Source: DASUAS01 sp963809795
GTDB taxonomy: Bacteria > Actinomycetota > Acidimicrobiia > IMCC26256 > DASPTH01
Assembly: GCA_963809795.1 (NCBI GenBank)
Contig: CAWELN010000015.1
Coordinates: 14,219-78,218, forward strand
DNA length: 64,000 bases
Direction of reading: 5' to 3'
Shown here: in pieces, positions 36,652 to 47,200 of the stretch
Layout: each line of letters begins with the position of its first letter
Numbering within the stretch: the stretch's first letter is position 1
Translations under genes and position numbers: made by a program
Notes under the pieces: generated by a model
Told to the model about the DNA's origin: nothing
Database searches by the model: none
What the model saw: only the letters and a program-made list of their open reading frames with translations

Positions 36652-37581
36652 TTGCCCACTGCCATCTGGACCGGATCGATCAGCTTCGGATTGGTGACCG
36701 TGCCCGTGCGGCTGGTGTCCGCGACGCGCTCGCAGGACGTCCGCTTCCACCAGCTCGAAGCGGAGACCGGCGCCCGCATCCGGTACCGCCGGGTCTCGGA
36801 GAAGACCGGCGAAGAGGTCCCGAACGACCAGATCGTGAAGGGCTACGAGCTCGAGAGCGGTCACTACGTGGTCATCGAGGGCGACGAGCTGGCCGCGCTC
36901 AAGCCCAAGGCCAGCCGCCAGATCGAGATCGAGGACTTCGTCGACCTGTCGGAGATCGATCCCGTCTACTTCGAGCAGCCCTACTACCTCGTCCCCGACA
37001 AGGACGCGGCCAAGGCGTACCGGCTCCTCACCCAGGTGATGGAGGACGAGGGCAAGGTCGCGGTCGGTCGCTTCGTGCTGCGCTCGAAGGAGGCCCTCGT
37101 CGCGATCCGTCCGGTCGACGGCATGCTGTGCCTGGAGACCATGCGCTACGCCGACGAGGTGCTCGCGCCCGACCGCGAGCAGATCGACGCCGAGTCGGAG
37201 CCGAGCGAGCGCGAGCTCGACATGGCGCGGCAGCTGGTGAACACGCTCGCCGGCGAGTTCGACCCCGAGAAGTACCGCGACGAGTACCGCGAGGAGGTCC
37301 TCGCGCTCATCGACCGCAAGGCCGCCGGTGAGGAGATCGTGGCGCCCGCGGCGCCGGAGGAGCCGGCCAAGGTGCTCGACCTCATGGCCGCGCTCGAGGC
37401 GAGCCTCGCCCGCACCGGTGCCAAGCGGACCAGGGGCGACGCCGACGACGCCGCGGAGGCAGCCCCGGCGCCGCGCAAGGCGACCAAGAAGACGGCCAAG
37501 CGGGCGCCGGCCAAGAGCGCGGCGAAGAAGTCGCCCGCGAAGAAGTCGGCGACCGCCAAGCGCACCCGCAAGTCGGCCTGA
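36652..37581 (+). CDS. ku: Non-homologous end joining protein Ku
   Basis: A 309-residue Ku homolog: IWTGSISFGLVTVPVRLVSAT at the N-terminus, VSEKTGEEVPNDQIVKGYEL, YFEQPYYLVPD, and the DNA-ring core up to EFDPEKYRDEYREEVLALI. The last 60 residues are a Lys/Ala/Pro-rich tail (KKTAKRAPAKSAAKKSPAKK), as in mycobacterial and streptomycete Ku, which adds DNA binding. The TTG start follows GGGAGACCACC. It pairs with the divergent LigD polymerase. Confidence 0.96.
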   Translation: MPTAIWTGSISFGLVTVPVRLVSATRSQDVRFHQLEAETGARIRYRRVSEKTGEEVPNDQIVKGYELESGHYVVIEGDELAALKPKASRQIEIEDFVDLSEIDPVYFEQPYYLVPDKDAAKAYRLLTQVMEDEGKVAVGRFVLRSKEALVAIRPVDGMLCLETMRYADEVLAPDREQIDAESEPSERELDMARQLVNTLAGEFDPEKYRDEYREEVLALIDRKAAGEEIVAPAAPEEPAKVLDLMAALEASLARTGAKRTRGDADDAAEAAPAPRKATKKTAKRAPAKSAAKKSPAKKSATAKRTRKSA

Positions 37582-37587
37582 CCGCGG

Positions 37588-37803
37588 TCAGGAAGCCTGG
37601 CGCTCCGGCACGTCGACGGCGCGGCGGCGCGGGAAGCGGCGGAGCCGGGCGGTGGTGGCCGGCCCGCCGGCGTGCTCGTGCTCGAGCCAGCCGCAGTCGC
37701 ACAGCTGCGGCTCGGTGCCCGCCCGGAACGACGGGCACGGCTCGAACCGGACCGAGTCGGCCCGGAACACCATGGCGTCGATCCTGAGAAGTCGAGGGCT
37801 CAT
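37588..37803 (-). CDS. Small Cys/His-rich protein
   Basis: A 71-residue protein starting MSPRLLRID behind AGGAGGA (9-nt spacing), convergent with ku. FRADSVRFEPCPSFRAG and LCDCGWLEHEH give a C...CxC...HxH set that could bind zinc. Basic C-terminus. Family unknown; the ribosome site is the main support for it being a gene. Confidence 0.6.
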   Translation of the reverse strand: MSPRLLRIDAMVFRADSVRFEPCPSFRAGTEPQLCDCGWLEHEHAGGPATTARLRRFPRRRAVDVPERQAS

Positions 37804-37997
37804 CGCTGGGGTTCCTCCTGGGTCCGCCCCGGGGTGAATCACACTCGTGTAACTCTGCCCCGGCACTGTAACGGGTGGGGTGGTGGAGCCCGCGGACTCC
37901 AACCACGGCACCTTCGCGCCGAGGTACGACACTCACGGGCGCCGACCCGGATGAGGAGGGGCACCAGCCGATCGTCGACCAGCGGTGCTCGACGACG

Positions 37998-40098
37998 TCA
38001 GGAGGTGACGTCGCGCTGCTCGTCGGACCGCTCGGTCCCGAGCGCGCCTTCGCTTTCGTCGCGCGTCACCTCGGCGGTCTCGACCGGCGTCGAGAGGCCG
38101 GGCGGCGGGTCCGCGGTGCGCGTCGCCTTCCCGGCGCCGGATCCGTTGGTGCCGAGGTAGCGCATCAGGGTGGCCGCCAGGCCGTCGAACGAGCCGCCCC
38201 CGCCGCCGGTCACCAGCACCTCGGGGACCACGGTGATGTGCCCGTCGGCGACCGCGTTGGCGACCGCGACGACGGCGGTGGCCGGCCCGCCGAGCGCCTC
38301 CTTCTGCGCGTTGAACCCGATCGCCCGGGCCAACCCCAGGGCCTCGGTGGCCTTGGCTTCCCCGAGGCCGATGGCCTGGCGGCGGGCCCCTTCCGCCTCG
38401 CCGGTGAGCTGCACGTAGGCCGCCTCGCCCTTTGCCTCCTGCTCGCGCGCCTGCGCTTCGTTGGTCTTGATCTGCACCCCGACCTGCGCGCTCGGCGAGC
38501 TGCGACTGCATGTTGGCGGTGCCCTTCGCCTTCTCCATCTCGATGCGCGACGTCTCGGCGCGCTGCTGCTCCTCGAACGTCGCCTTCTCCTGGTTGGCGA
38601 TCTCGCGCTGGGTGAGCACGACGACCAGCGCCTCCGGGAAGGCCACGTCCTGGATGTAGACGCCCTTCGTCTCCACGTCGTACTGGCTGAGGTAGCGGGT
38701 GATGGCCTCGAACGCGGCCGCCTGCACCTCGCGCCGGGTCTCGATGAACTTCACCGCTTCCAACGCCTGCAGCGTGTTGCGGAAGTGGTTGCCCACCGCG
38801 CTCTGCAGCACCTCGCTCACGAGGTTGCGCATGGTGCCCACCATCGAGATCACCTTGGGCGCCTTCGTGTCGGGCACGTGGATCTGCACCTGGAGGTCGA
38901 TCTGGAAGATGAAGCCCTCCCGGCTCTTGCCGACGATCGACGACAGCTGGGCGTCGAGGTCGTGGGCCTCGGACGTGGCGTCGGCCCAGTTCAGGGTCAG
39001 GATGAAGGTCGGCACGATCTCCGCCGCGTAGACGCGCGGGTTGATCGCGTACTTGCCGGTGCGCAGCGGTTCCTGCCAGATGCCGCGGTGGCCGGGACGC
39101 ACGATCGAACCGAACTTGAACTCCGCGCCCGAGGTGTCGTCGGTCGGGAGGCCGACGAAGCCCTTGATCACCGCGACCTCACCCTGGTTGACCACGAGCA
39201 TGGGCACGAGGTCGACGCGCACGAGGAACGGGTTCAGCAGGTACGCGCCGTACAGCAGGGTGTCGTGCTGGAGCCCGATCTTGCCGCCGTTGTCGAGAAA
39301 GGCCTGGAAGTCCTGGTAGTTGTTGTGGAGGTTGTTCTTGCTGCCGAGCAGCAGGTCGATGAGCTGGGCGTCCGTGGTGGTGGTGCTGCCACCCGCGTTC
39401 GACGCCTCGATCGCGGCGACGTCCTCGAATCCGCCCAACCGGCTGGCGATGTCGCCCGAGGGCAGTGGTTCTCCCTCGAGCGCGGTGACGACGCCGACCA
39501 TGTCGATCCCGCCGACGTCCGGAGTGATCACGACGACGCGCAACTGGTCGGGGGAGAGGCCGAACGACTCGGGGGTGAGCGTCTTCCCCTTGGCCTGCGA
39601 GGCGAGGTCGGGCGACACCGGCAGGCCGTAGACGGTCTGGGGGGTCAGCACGAGGAAGGCGACCGGGTGGATCGGCACCAACGTGCCGGGCGGCAGGACC
39701 GGCCGCTGGACGCCTTTTTGCCCACCCTGCTCGGTGAAGCTGTGCAGGTTGGAGAAGTTCGCCAGCTCGGGCTTGTACACCGCGCTCTTCGCGCCGATCG
39801 GGAGTGGTGCGCCGACCTGCGCGATGACCACGCCGATCTCGCCCGCGGGCACCTGCACCCAGGGGAACTTCTTCACGCCGAACAGCGGCCACAGCTTGAA
39901 CCGCAACCCCGGCATCAGCATCGTCGCCTGGTAGCCGGCCTCGCCCCGGAACGCGATGGGGTTGTCCTCGTCGAGCTTGCGGAAGGCGAACCGCTTCCCG
40001 ACCAGACCGACCTCCGTGGCCCCGACCGAGTGGAACGACTTCCACACGACGAACACGACGATCACCACGACGATCACGCCGACGATTGCTGCGCCCAT
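37998..40098 (-). CDS. SPFH/band-7 (flotillin-like) membrane protein, one frame break
   Basis: About 699 residues after repair. An N-terminal membrane helix (VGVIVVVIVVFVVWKSF) precedes an SPFH core (TEVGLVGKRFAFRKLDEDNP ... VYIQDVAFPEALVVV). A coiled coil follows (QREIANQEKATFEEQQRAET ... IKTNEAQAREQEAKGEA), then a Gly-rich tail. Near 38485 one extra base shifts the frame within the coiled coil. SPFH proteins form membrane scaffolds; the oligomerising coiled coil and tail resemble flotillins. A cytochrome c and its membrane partner are encoded directly upstream, 25 bp away. Confidence 0.83.
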
Positions 40099-40123
40099 GG
40101 CTATGCCCTTCTGCGGTCCGTGC

Positions 40124-40465
40124 TCACAGTGTGCGTGTGTACTCGACCACTTGACGAATCTGCGCCGGTGAGAGCTGCCCGCCGAACGCCGGCATCGAGC
40201 CGCTGCCGTCGCGCACGAAGGTGATCTGGTCGTCGACCGACGGGAACCGCTTGACCACGGCCCCGCCGGCGAGTTGCGGTCCGACGCCGCCACCGCCGTC
40301 GGCGCCGTGGCAGCTGGCGCAGTTCGCCGCGAACAGCGCCGCCCCCGGTGAGGCGGGCGTCGAGCCGGTGCTCGAGTCGGGATCGTTGGCGAACAGCAGG
40401 ACGACGGCCACGACCGTACCGGCGACCGCCAGCACCTCGACCACGGTGACCAGCTTCCGGAACAT
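40124..40465 (-). CDS. Membrane-anchored cytochrome c
   Basis: A 113-residue protein: one N-terminal membrane helix (VVEVLAVAGTVVAVVLLF), a short linker, and a class I cytochrome c domain with haem site CASCH (C49, C52, H53) and the distal Met in GSMPAFGG (M91). It carries electrons outside the membrane. ATG 40465 shares a base with the stop of the upstream membrane protein (TGATG), so the two are translationally coupled. Confidence 0.92.
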   Translation of the reverse strand: MFRKLVTVVEVLAVAGTVVAVVLLFANDPDSSTGSTPASPGAALFAANCASCHGADGGGGVGPQLAGGAVVKRFPSVDDQITFVRDGSGSMPAFGGQLSPAQIRQVVEYTRTL

Positions 40466-41046
40466 CAGTACGCCGGCAACCCGGGCGGTCGGGACGTGAG
40501 GAACCACAACGCGCTGGTGAGCCAGACGCCGACGAGCGCGACGAACACGAGACCGCCCGCCACCGGCAGGGTCGGGCCCGGGAGGCCGCGGACCCGCACC
40601 GCGAGCACCTTCACGGTGAAGATGCCGTAGAAGAAGCAGCCGAGCAGCGAGTGCACGAGCACCCTCGTGTCGGTCGACTGGAACCCCAGCGCCCAGAGGC
40701 ACTGGTAGGCGACGGGCAGGGTCACCACGAAGGCGAGCGTGCCGACCAGCCGGTGCGCGTCGCCCAACCACGACGGCGCCCGGCGCGGCACCTCGATCTT
40801 GTCGTAGAGCCGCAGCGCGAGCAGGACCTGCAGCACGGCGAGCGCGAGCGCGGCGGTCGCGAACCACACCTTCAACTGGATCGTGCTCGAGAAGAACAGC
40901 GTGTAGGGCTGCTCGTGGGTGGGGTCGTGCACCTTGCCGTAGACGCCGAGGGCGACCGCGACCGCGCCGCCGGTCAGGAGCACGAGCACGAGGCGCCGCG
41001 CCGCGGTGCCTTCCGTGCCCGCCGGCGCCGCGACCGAATCTGTCAT
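40465..41046 (-). CDS. DUF6529-like integral membrane protein
   Basis: A 193-residue protein with about five hydrophobic helices (LVLVLLTGGAVAVALGVYG, LKVWFATAALALAVLQVLL, LVGTLAFVVTLPVAYQCLWA) and several conserved His in or near helices (HRLVGT, VHSLLG). The layout resembles cytochrome b561/DUF6529 proteins, suggesting haem binding (inference). It is translated together with the cytochrome c that follows, so it may pass electrons to it. ATG 41046 with GAGGATG. Confidence 0.65.
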   Translation of the reverse strand: MTDSVAAPAGTEGTAARRLVLVLLTGGAVAVALGVYGKVHDPTHEQPYTLFFSSTIQLKVWFATAALALAVLQVLLALRLYDKIEVPRRAPSWLGDAHRLVGTLAFVVTLPVAYQCLWALGFQSTDTRVLVHSLLGCFFYGIFTVKVLAVRVRGLPGPTLPVAGGLVFVALVGVWLTSALWFLTSRPPGLPAY

Positions 41047-41070
41047 CCTCGCCCCTTCCCGCGCGCATCG

Positions 41071-41076
41071 TACAGT
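41071..41076 (+). promoter_or_regulatory. Leaderless -10 box for the small membrane protein
   Basis: TACAGT ends 7 nt before ATG 41084. On the other strand TACGAT (41067-41072) may serve the DUF6529-like gene, so the divergent promoters overlap. Confidence 0.5.
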
Positions 41077-41083
41077 GACGCCG

Positions 41084-41278
41084 ATGCTGCTGGCTCCCCC
41101 CGGACCCCCGATCACCGAGGTCGTGCCGGTACGCATCCACGGCCACGACTCGAGTTGGCCGCCGGTCCTGATCGTGTGCGTGCTGGTCGTCGTGGTCGGT
41201 GGCCTGGTCGCCGCGCTGGTGTTCCTGCGCCGTGCGCGCGCGGCCACCCGACCGGCCCGGAAGCCGCTCGATGGCTGA
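41084..41278 (+). CDS. Small single-pass membrane protein
   Basis: A 64-residue protein with one central helix (PPVLIVCVLVVVVGGLVAALVFL) and a basic Arg/Lys C-terminus (RRARAATRPARKPLDG). The leaderless promoter directly upstream supports it being expressed. Its end overlaps the next start by 8 bp. No known family. Confidence 0.55.
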   Translation: MLLAPPGPPITEVVPVRIHGHDSSWPPVLIVCVLVVVVGGLVAALVFLRRARAATRPARKPLDG

Positions 41279-41930
41279 GCCCGGCGCGGGGAGCTGGCTC
41301 GATCCGGCGCGGGTCGCGGCGGGCGACGTGCTGCGCGCCGGGTGGGAGCAGGTCGTGCACTTCGCCAACATCGGACCTCGGAGCCGGCGGGCCCGTCGGT
41401 TCCGCCGCTTCGGCGACGGCTCCGCCATCTGCTTCCCGGTGGCCGCGCTGTACGGCGAGGAGTACATCGAGGTGGGGGAGGGCTGCATCATCGGGCCCTA
41501 CTCGTCGTTGTCGGCGGGGGTGATGCCCGGTCAGGTCCTCGACCACTCGCCGGTCGTCACCATCGGCGACCGCGTGCTCATCGGCAAGGGCAGCGGGATC
41601 GTCGGGCACAACTCGGTCGAGATCGGCGACGACGTGTTCACCGGCCACCACGTGTACATCACCGATGCGAACCACGGCTACGACGACACGACCCTGCCGA
41701 TCGGGCGGCAGTTCGCACCGTCGCGCCCGGTGCGGGTCGGGAGCGGCTCGTGGCTCGGGCACGGCACCGTGGTGCTGCCGGGCGCCGACATCGGCCGTCA
41801 CGTCGCGGTCGGCGCGGGCTCGGTGGTCACCGGCCCGTTGCCCGACTTCTGCGTCGCCGTCGGCAACCCGGCGCGGGTGATCCGTCGCTACGTCGACGGT
41901 GAGGGTTGGGTGAAGGTCGAGCACCGATGA
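41271..41930 (+). CDS. Left-handed beta-helix (hexapeptide) acyltransferase
   Basis: A 219-residue protein with hexapeptide rungs from about residue 65 (YIEVGEGCIIGPYSSLSAG, VVTIGDRVLIGKGSGIVGH, VEIGDDVFTGHHVYITDANHGY) and the typical NPARVIRRY C-terminus. The catalytic His is likely in ITDANHGYDD, as in maltose/galactoside-type O-acetyltransferases. It would acetylate a sugar. ATG 41271 overlaps the preceding gene. Confidence 0.82.
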   Translation: MAEPGAGSWLDPARVAAGDVLRAGWEQVVHFANIGPRSRRARRFRRFGDGSAICFPVAALYGEEYIEVGEGCIIGPYSSLSAGVMPGQVLDHSPVVTIGDRVLIGKGSGIVGHNSVEIGDDVFTGHHVYITDANHGYDDTTLPIGRQFAPSRPVRVGSGSWLGHGTVVLPGADIGRHVAVGAGSVVTGPLPDFCVAVGNPARVIRRYVDGEGWVKVEHR

Positions 41931-41991
41931 GTTCGCGCGGTCGGCGCGGTCGGACGGGCATCGAGTCCGCGAGTTCGAGCAGGAGCACACC

Positions 41992-42588
41992 ATGCGCATC
42001 GTGATCAGCGAGTTCATCAGCCTCGACGGCGTGGTGCAGGCCCCCGGCGGCCGCGACGAGGACACCGACGGCGGGTTCACCAACGGCGGGTGGTCGATGC
42101 CGTTCTTCGACGTGGAGTCGATGGGCGCCGCGATCGGGGAGGTCATGGAGAACACCGATGCGCTGCTGTTCGGGCGGCGCACGTGGCAGGTCATGGCCGG
42201 GGCGTGGCCGGGGCGCGCGGGCGACCCGTTCGCCGACCGGATGAACGAGATCCCCAAGTACGTCGCGTCCCGCACCCTGTCGGAGGGGGACCTCGACTGG
42301 AACAACACGACGCTGCTCCCGGCGGACGGCGTCGTCGAGGCCGTCGCCGACCTGCGCGCGCGGGACGGTCGCGACATCCAGGTGATGGGCAGCGCGAGCC
42401 TGGCGCGCGACCTGATCGCGCGGGACCTCGTCGACGAGTACCGCCTGATGATCGAGCCGATCGTGCTCGGCGGGGGGAAGAGCATCTTCCCGGCCGACGG
42501 CACCGCCCGCCCGCTCGAGCTGGTCTCGACCACGACCAGCAGCACCGGCGTGCAGATCTGCACCTACCGCCCGGCCGCGGCCGCGTAA
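41992..42588 (+). CDS. Dihydrofolate reductase-like (RibD C-terminal) family protein
   Basis: A 198-residue protein: VISEFISLDGVVQAPGG, ALLFGRRTWQVMAG, VMGSASLARDLIARDLVDEYRLMIEPIVLGGGKSIF, and a final strand (STGVQICTY). This is the DHFR-fold YyaP/RibD-C pattern common in actinobacteria. Likely an NADPH-dependent reductase; substrate unknown and probably not folate. The ATG follows AGGAGCACACC. Confidence 0.87.
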   Translation: MRIVISEFISLDGVVQAPGGRDEDTDGGFTNGGWSMPFFDVESMGAAIGEVMENTDALLFGRRTWQVMAGAWPGRAGDPFADRMNEIPKYVASRTLSEGDLDWNNTTLLPADGVVEAVADLRARDGRDIQVMGSASLARDLIARDLVDEYRLMIEPIVLGGGKSIFPADGTARPLELVSTTTSSTGVQICTYRPAAAA

Positions 42589-42600
42589 CCCGGGACGGCG

Positions 42601-44238
42601 CTACGAACCGGCCGGCGACGGGTAGGTCGGGGGCGCGTCGGCCGGCGGCAGCGTGGTGAGCACGGTCGTCGACGTCTTGGGGTCGAACAACCCGACCGGC
42701 GTCGTCGGCCACTGCCCGGGGAGGTACCGCCGGCCGCCGTCGGCGTAGCGGTACAGGCCCTTGCCGTCGCGGCCCACCTCGTCGGGGCCCACCGCGTTCG
42801 GGTCCCACCAGATCACGGTGGCGTCGTCGCCGCCGGTGAGGTCGACGCCCTTCCAGATGCCGTGGCGACCCCACGACAGGTGCAGGCGCGTCGGCGTGGT
42901 GGTCGGTGCGGACGGGAACCGGCCGAGGCCGGCGGCGAAGGACTTGGCCGTGAGCCGCGGGCCGGCGAGGTGCACGCCGGTGAAGAACACCAACGGCGCC
43001 TGCACGAGCTCGCGGAACGTCTTCGCCTCGGGCGGGTGGCCGGTCTGCCACGTGATGAGGTTGGCGAGCTCGTCGACGTCGTCGGCGGTGCGGGCGGGGA
43101 GCAGCGACACGCCGAACGCGTGCGCCCACTGCTTCTGGTCGTACTGGCGACCGAACACCGCGGTGTCGGTGAACGCGTACCCGAGCACGATCCACTCGGG
43201 GAAGTAGTTCTGCGCGGTCGCCTCCTTGGTGAGGTACGTCGGGAACACCGGGTCACCGGCGAGGAGCACGCTGGTCACGCCGGAGCTCTTGAGCTTGGCG
43301 ATCACGTTGCGGGCGTCCTGTTGCGCGGTCGTCAGGTCGAGCGAGTACGGCACGGTCACGGCCGCCTTCACCTTGTACGACGACAACCGCTGCTCGAAGT
43401 GCTTCACGCTCTTCGCGAACGTCCCCGCGGTGTCGTCGTAGTGGACGACGCCGAACCGGCGGACCTTCGACGTCAGGTCCGGCGACCCCGCGTGCACCGC
43501 CTTCTTGCGCGCCAGCTGCGTCCCGACGAACGCGGCCCAGTGCTCGCTCGCCTGCTCGGGGGACGCGGTGGTGGGCCACACGTAGGGCGCGTGACTGACG
43601 AGGAACGACTGCGGCTCGGCGATGACGCAGTCGCCGACGCAGAGGACGCCCCGGGCGGCGAGCTCGTCGGCGTACGCGGTGGTCTGACCCGGACCACCGA
43701 ACGACGCGAACGCGTGCACCTCGGTCGCGACCTTGATCGCGTCGGCCTTGGCGGCCACGTCGTCGTCGGGGGCGCCGCTCGCCTTCACCGGTACCAGCTT
43801 CACCGTGCGCCCGTAGAGCTCATAGTGCTTCGAGAAGTAGTCGACGTACTCCTGTGTGGTCTCGCGCTCCTTGGCCAGGCTCTCGTCGCTCCCCGTCTGC
43901 TCGAAGAACGCCTGCTGCAGGAGGTCGGGCTGGGCCTCGTACAGGGCGATGGTGATGGTGTCCTTGGTGACGCCCGGTGCGGTGGCGCCGCCGTTGTCGC
44001 CGCCCTTCCAGGGTGCGACGCAGGGCGGGGCGTATCCGCTCGGCACCGCCACCTTCCCGGTCGTGGTGTCGCAGTTCGGGCCCCAGTCGACCTTGGTGCC
44101 CGCGGCCTTCGCCTGGTCGAAGGTCAGCGGCCCCGCGCCCGCAACCGCCCCGGCGCCGGCCGGGGTCGCCAGCGCCAAGATGGTTGCGGCCACGAGCAGG
44201 CCGGCCAGGGCACGCGAGGTCCGGCGGGGGGAAGCCAC
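42601..44238 (-). CDS. Liv-type (branched-chain amino acid family) substrate-binding protein
   Basis: A 545-residue secreted protein. Signal peptide: RALAGLLVAATILALATPAGA. The mature part has the periplasmic-binding fold (TKDTITIALYEAQPDLLQQ, VHAFASFGGPGQTTAYADEL, KVRRFGVVHYDDTAGTF, TSVLLAGDPVFPTYLTKEA). GTG 44238 is 38 bp after the fused transporter gene, so it supplies the ligand to that importer. Longer than LivJ (about 370 residues), as in acidimicrobial relatives. Ligand unknown. Confidence 0.88.
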   Translation of the reverse strand: MASPRRTSRALAGLLVAATILALATPAGAGAVAGAGPLTFDQAKAAGTKVDWGPNCDTTTGKVAVPSGYAPPCVAPWKGGDNGGATAPGVTKDTITIALYEAQPDLLQQAFFEQTGSDESLAKERETTQEYVDYFSKHYELYGRTVKLVPVKASGAPDDDVAAKADAIKVATEVHAFASFGGPGQTTAYADELAARGVLCVGDCVIAEPQSFLVSHAPYVWPTTASPEQASEHWAAFVGTQLARKKAVHAGSPDLTSKVRRFGVVHYDDTAGTFAKSVKHFEQRLSSYKVKAAVTVPYSLDLTTAQQDARNVIAKLKSSGVTSVLLAGDPVFPTYLTKEATAQNYFPEWIVLGYAFTDTAVFGRQYDQKQWAHAFGVSLLPARTADDVDELANLITWQTGHPPEAKTFRELVQAPLVFFTGVHLAGPRLTAKSFAAGLGRFPSAPTTTPTRLHLSWGRHGIWKGVDLTGGDDATVIWWDPNAVGPDEVGRDGKGLYRYADGGRRYLPGQWPTTPVGLFDPKTSTTVLTTLPPADAPPTYPSPAGS

Positions 44239-44276
44239 AGGGGGGCATCGTCGCGCACGGGGACCGGCCGATCCGG

Positions 44277-47200
44277 TCAGCCGCCGAGGTACGACCGGCC
44301 CACCGCGGGGTCGGCGAGCACGGTGCCCGGAGGGCCCGACGCGACCACGCGACCGAGGTCGAGAGCGACGAGTCGGTCGGCCACCGTCGCCAGCACACCG
44401 AGGTCGTGCTCGATGACGAGCAGCCCCGCGCCGAGCGTGTCGCGCACGTCGCGCAGGATCGGACCGAGAGCCTCGGCCTCTCGCTGCGAGATCCCGCTGG
44501 CCGGCTCGTCGAGGAGCAGCACCGAGGGCGAGTGTGCGAGGACGCACGCGAGGTCGACGATGCGGCGGGTGCCGGTCGAGAGCTCGTGGCCGAACCGGTC
44601 GGTGTAGTCGCCGAGTCCGAGCAGCTCGACGAGCTCGTCGACACGCGCGTGCACCGCCGCGCTCGGAGCGCGCGACCGCGGGGAGGTGCGCGGCGGCCGC
44701 GACCGGGTTGCGGACGCGCACCGACCGTTCGCACGCCACCGCGATGGTCTCGCGCACGGTGAGCGCCGGGAAGAGGCGACCGTCCTGGAACGACCGCCCG
44801 AGCCCGAGCCGCGCGCGACGGTGGGCGCTCAGCGCCGTCAGCTCGACCACGGCACCGTCGTGGCGCAGCACGATCGAGCCCGCGTCGGGCGGAACGAACC
44901 CGGAGACGACGTCGAACAGCGTGGTCTTGCCCGCACCGTTCGGGCCCACGATCCCGACGATCTCGCCCGCGTGGAGGGTCAGCGAGACGTCGTCGAGCGC
45001 GACCACGCCGCCGAACCGGCGCCGGATCCCGGTGAGCTCGAGCCGCGGCGCCCCGGCCGTGCCGGAGCTGCCGTCGGGGTGCGGCGGTGACGCGCTCGCC
45101 GCCGCCGCACCCAGGAAGGTGGCGCGCACCAGGTCGGGGTGGTCGAGCAGCCCGGCGGTCGGGCCGGCGTAGCGCACGGTGCCGCGGTCGAGGAAGTAGG
45201 CGCGGTCGGCGAGCTCGACCGCGCGGTCGATCGACTGCTCGACGACCACGATCGCGGTGCCGGCGTCCCGCAGCTCCCGCAGCCGCTGCTGGAGTCCCTT
45301 CGTCACCTCGGGGGAGAGGCCCAGCGACAGCTCGTCGATCATGAGGAGGCGCGGCGCGGCCATCAGCGCCATCGTCAGGGTGAGCATCTGCTGCTCGCCG
45401 CCCGACAGGTCGCCGGCGCGCTGCCGCCCCCGCTCGAGGAGGCGCGGGAACAACCGCAGCGCGTCGTCACGCGCCGCTGCCGACGCGACCGAGTCGCGCA
45501 CCGTCCACGACGCCAGCCGGAGGTTCTCGGCCACGGTGAGCGACGGGAACACGCCGTGCCCACCCGGGGCCTGCACCGCGCCCAACGCGACGATTCGTTC
45601 CGGGCGGGCGTGGGTGGTGACCCGACCCGCGATCACCACCTCGCCCCGGTCGGGCGCGCGCAGCCCCGACACCGCGGCGAGCAACGTCGACTTCCCCGAC
45701 CCGTTGGTGCCGAGCAGCGCGACGATCTCGCCCGCATCGGCGTCGAGGTCGACGTCGAACAGCACCGGCACGTCGTCGTAGCTCACCGCCAGCTCGCGCA
45801 CCCGGAGCGCCGCGGGCCGACCGTCCGTCACCGGTGCGGCCGGGCTCGGCGGCGCCGCGTCGTCGCGCACGACCCCCGGTGTCACCCCGGTGAGCGCGGG
45901 CACCGAGAGGCCGCGCCTCCTCGCCACCCGGCGCAGGAACCGGTCGCGCAGGTCGGCGAACGCAGCCCCCAGGCCGCCGCGGAACACGAGCAGCACCACG
46001 AGCATGCCGGCCCCGGTCGCCAGGATCTGCCACTCGACCGGGAGCCACCACGTGACACCGCGCACGAACAGCGCGCCGAGGAGCGCGCCGGGTACGGAGC
46101 CGAGACCACCGATCACGACCATGGTGAAGACCACCAGGCTCTCGCCCGCGGAGTAGGAGTCGAGCTGCAGGCCGTTCTGCTGGTGCACGAAGAGCGCGCC
46201 CGCGAACGCGGCGAGGAAACCGGAGATCGCGAACGCGCCCAACGTCGTCGCGCGTGCGTTCACGCCGAACGCGGTCGCGGCGCGCTCGTTCTCCCGGATG
46301 GCGATGAGCACGCGCCCGGTCCGGCTGCGCCGGATACCGACCACCGCGATCACCACGAGCGCGAGGGCGACGAGGCAGAGCCGGTAGAAGCCGCCTTCCG
46401 ACTGCACGGGAATGATCCCGAACAGATCCGGTCGTTCGACGCGCGGCGGCGGCAACCAGTCGAAGCGGGTCCCCTCGCCGAAGATGCGAGGGCTCAACAA
46501 CCACGTGGTGGTGGCCAACCCGAACGCGAGGGTGACGACGGCGAGGGTGAGCCCGCGCCGCCGGAGCACGGGGAGCCCGATGAGCGTCGCCACCGCGGCG
46601 CCGACGAGACCGGCGCCGAGCAGCCCGAAGGCGAGGTCCCACCCGAGCCGGGCGGTGATCGAGGCACCGACCGCGGCGCCGACCGCCACGAACGCCATCT
46701 GGCCCAGACTGATCTCGCCCGCCCAGCCCGTCAGCACCACCAGCGACAGCGCGATGACGCCGTACACGAGCGCGACCGCGGCGAGGTTGGTGCGGCTCTC
46801 CGAGAACACCACCGGGACGAGCGCCAGCGCGACCACGATCGCGCCGACGAGCGCGACGCCCGCGACCCGGACCTCGGGGAGGCCCGCCAGCTCGCGCGGC
46901 ACCGGTCGTGGCTCGCGCACCGCTCGCCACGTCGACGGCTCGAGGCGGCCGCGCAGCCCGGCACCGGGAGGCGTCAACCACACCGCGACCAGCACGATGA
47001 GGAACAGCACCGGTTGGACGTCGTTGGGCTCGTTCCAGCCCCAGACCACCGCCTGCTCGACGATGCCGAGCGCGACCGCGGCGAACGCGATCGTGGGCAG
47101 TCGCTCCATGCGGCCGATGACCGCCGCCGCCAGCGCCGGCAGCAGCAGCGACGGCCCGAGCACGGTGCCGAGCGAGAGCCCGACGATCCCGGCGCGGAGG

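Noticed and set aside
38461..40224. A 587-codon plus-strand frame opposite the SPFH gene
   Set aside because: No motif and the opposite strand carries the flotillin-like protein.
44300..44350. Another copy of the GGAGGGC repeat near 44328 and near 13845
   Set aside because: Only 10-16 bp match; one lies inside LivG coding sequence, the other is too short to call.
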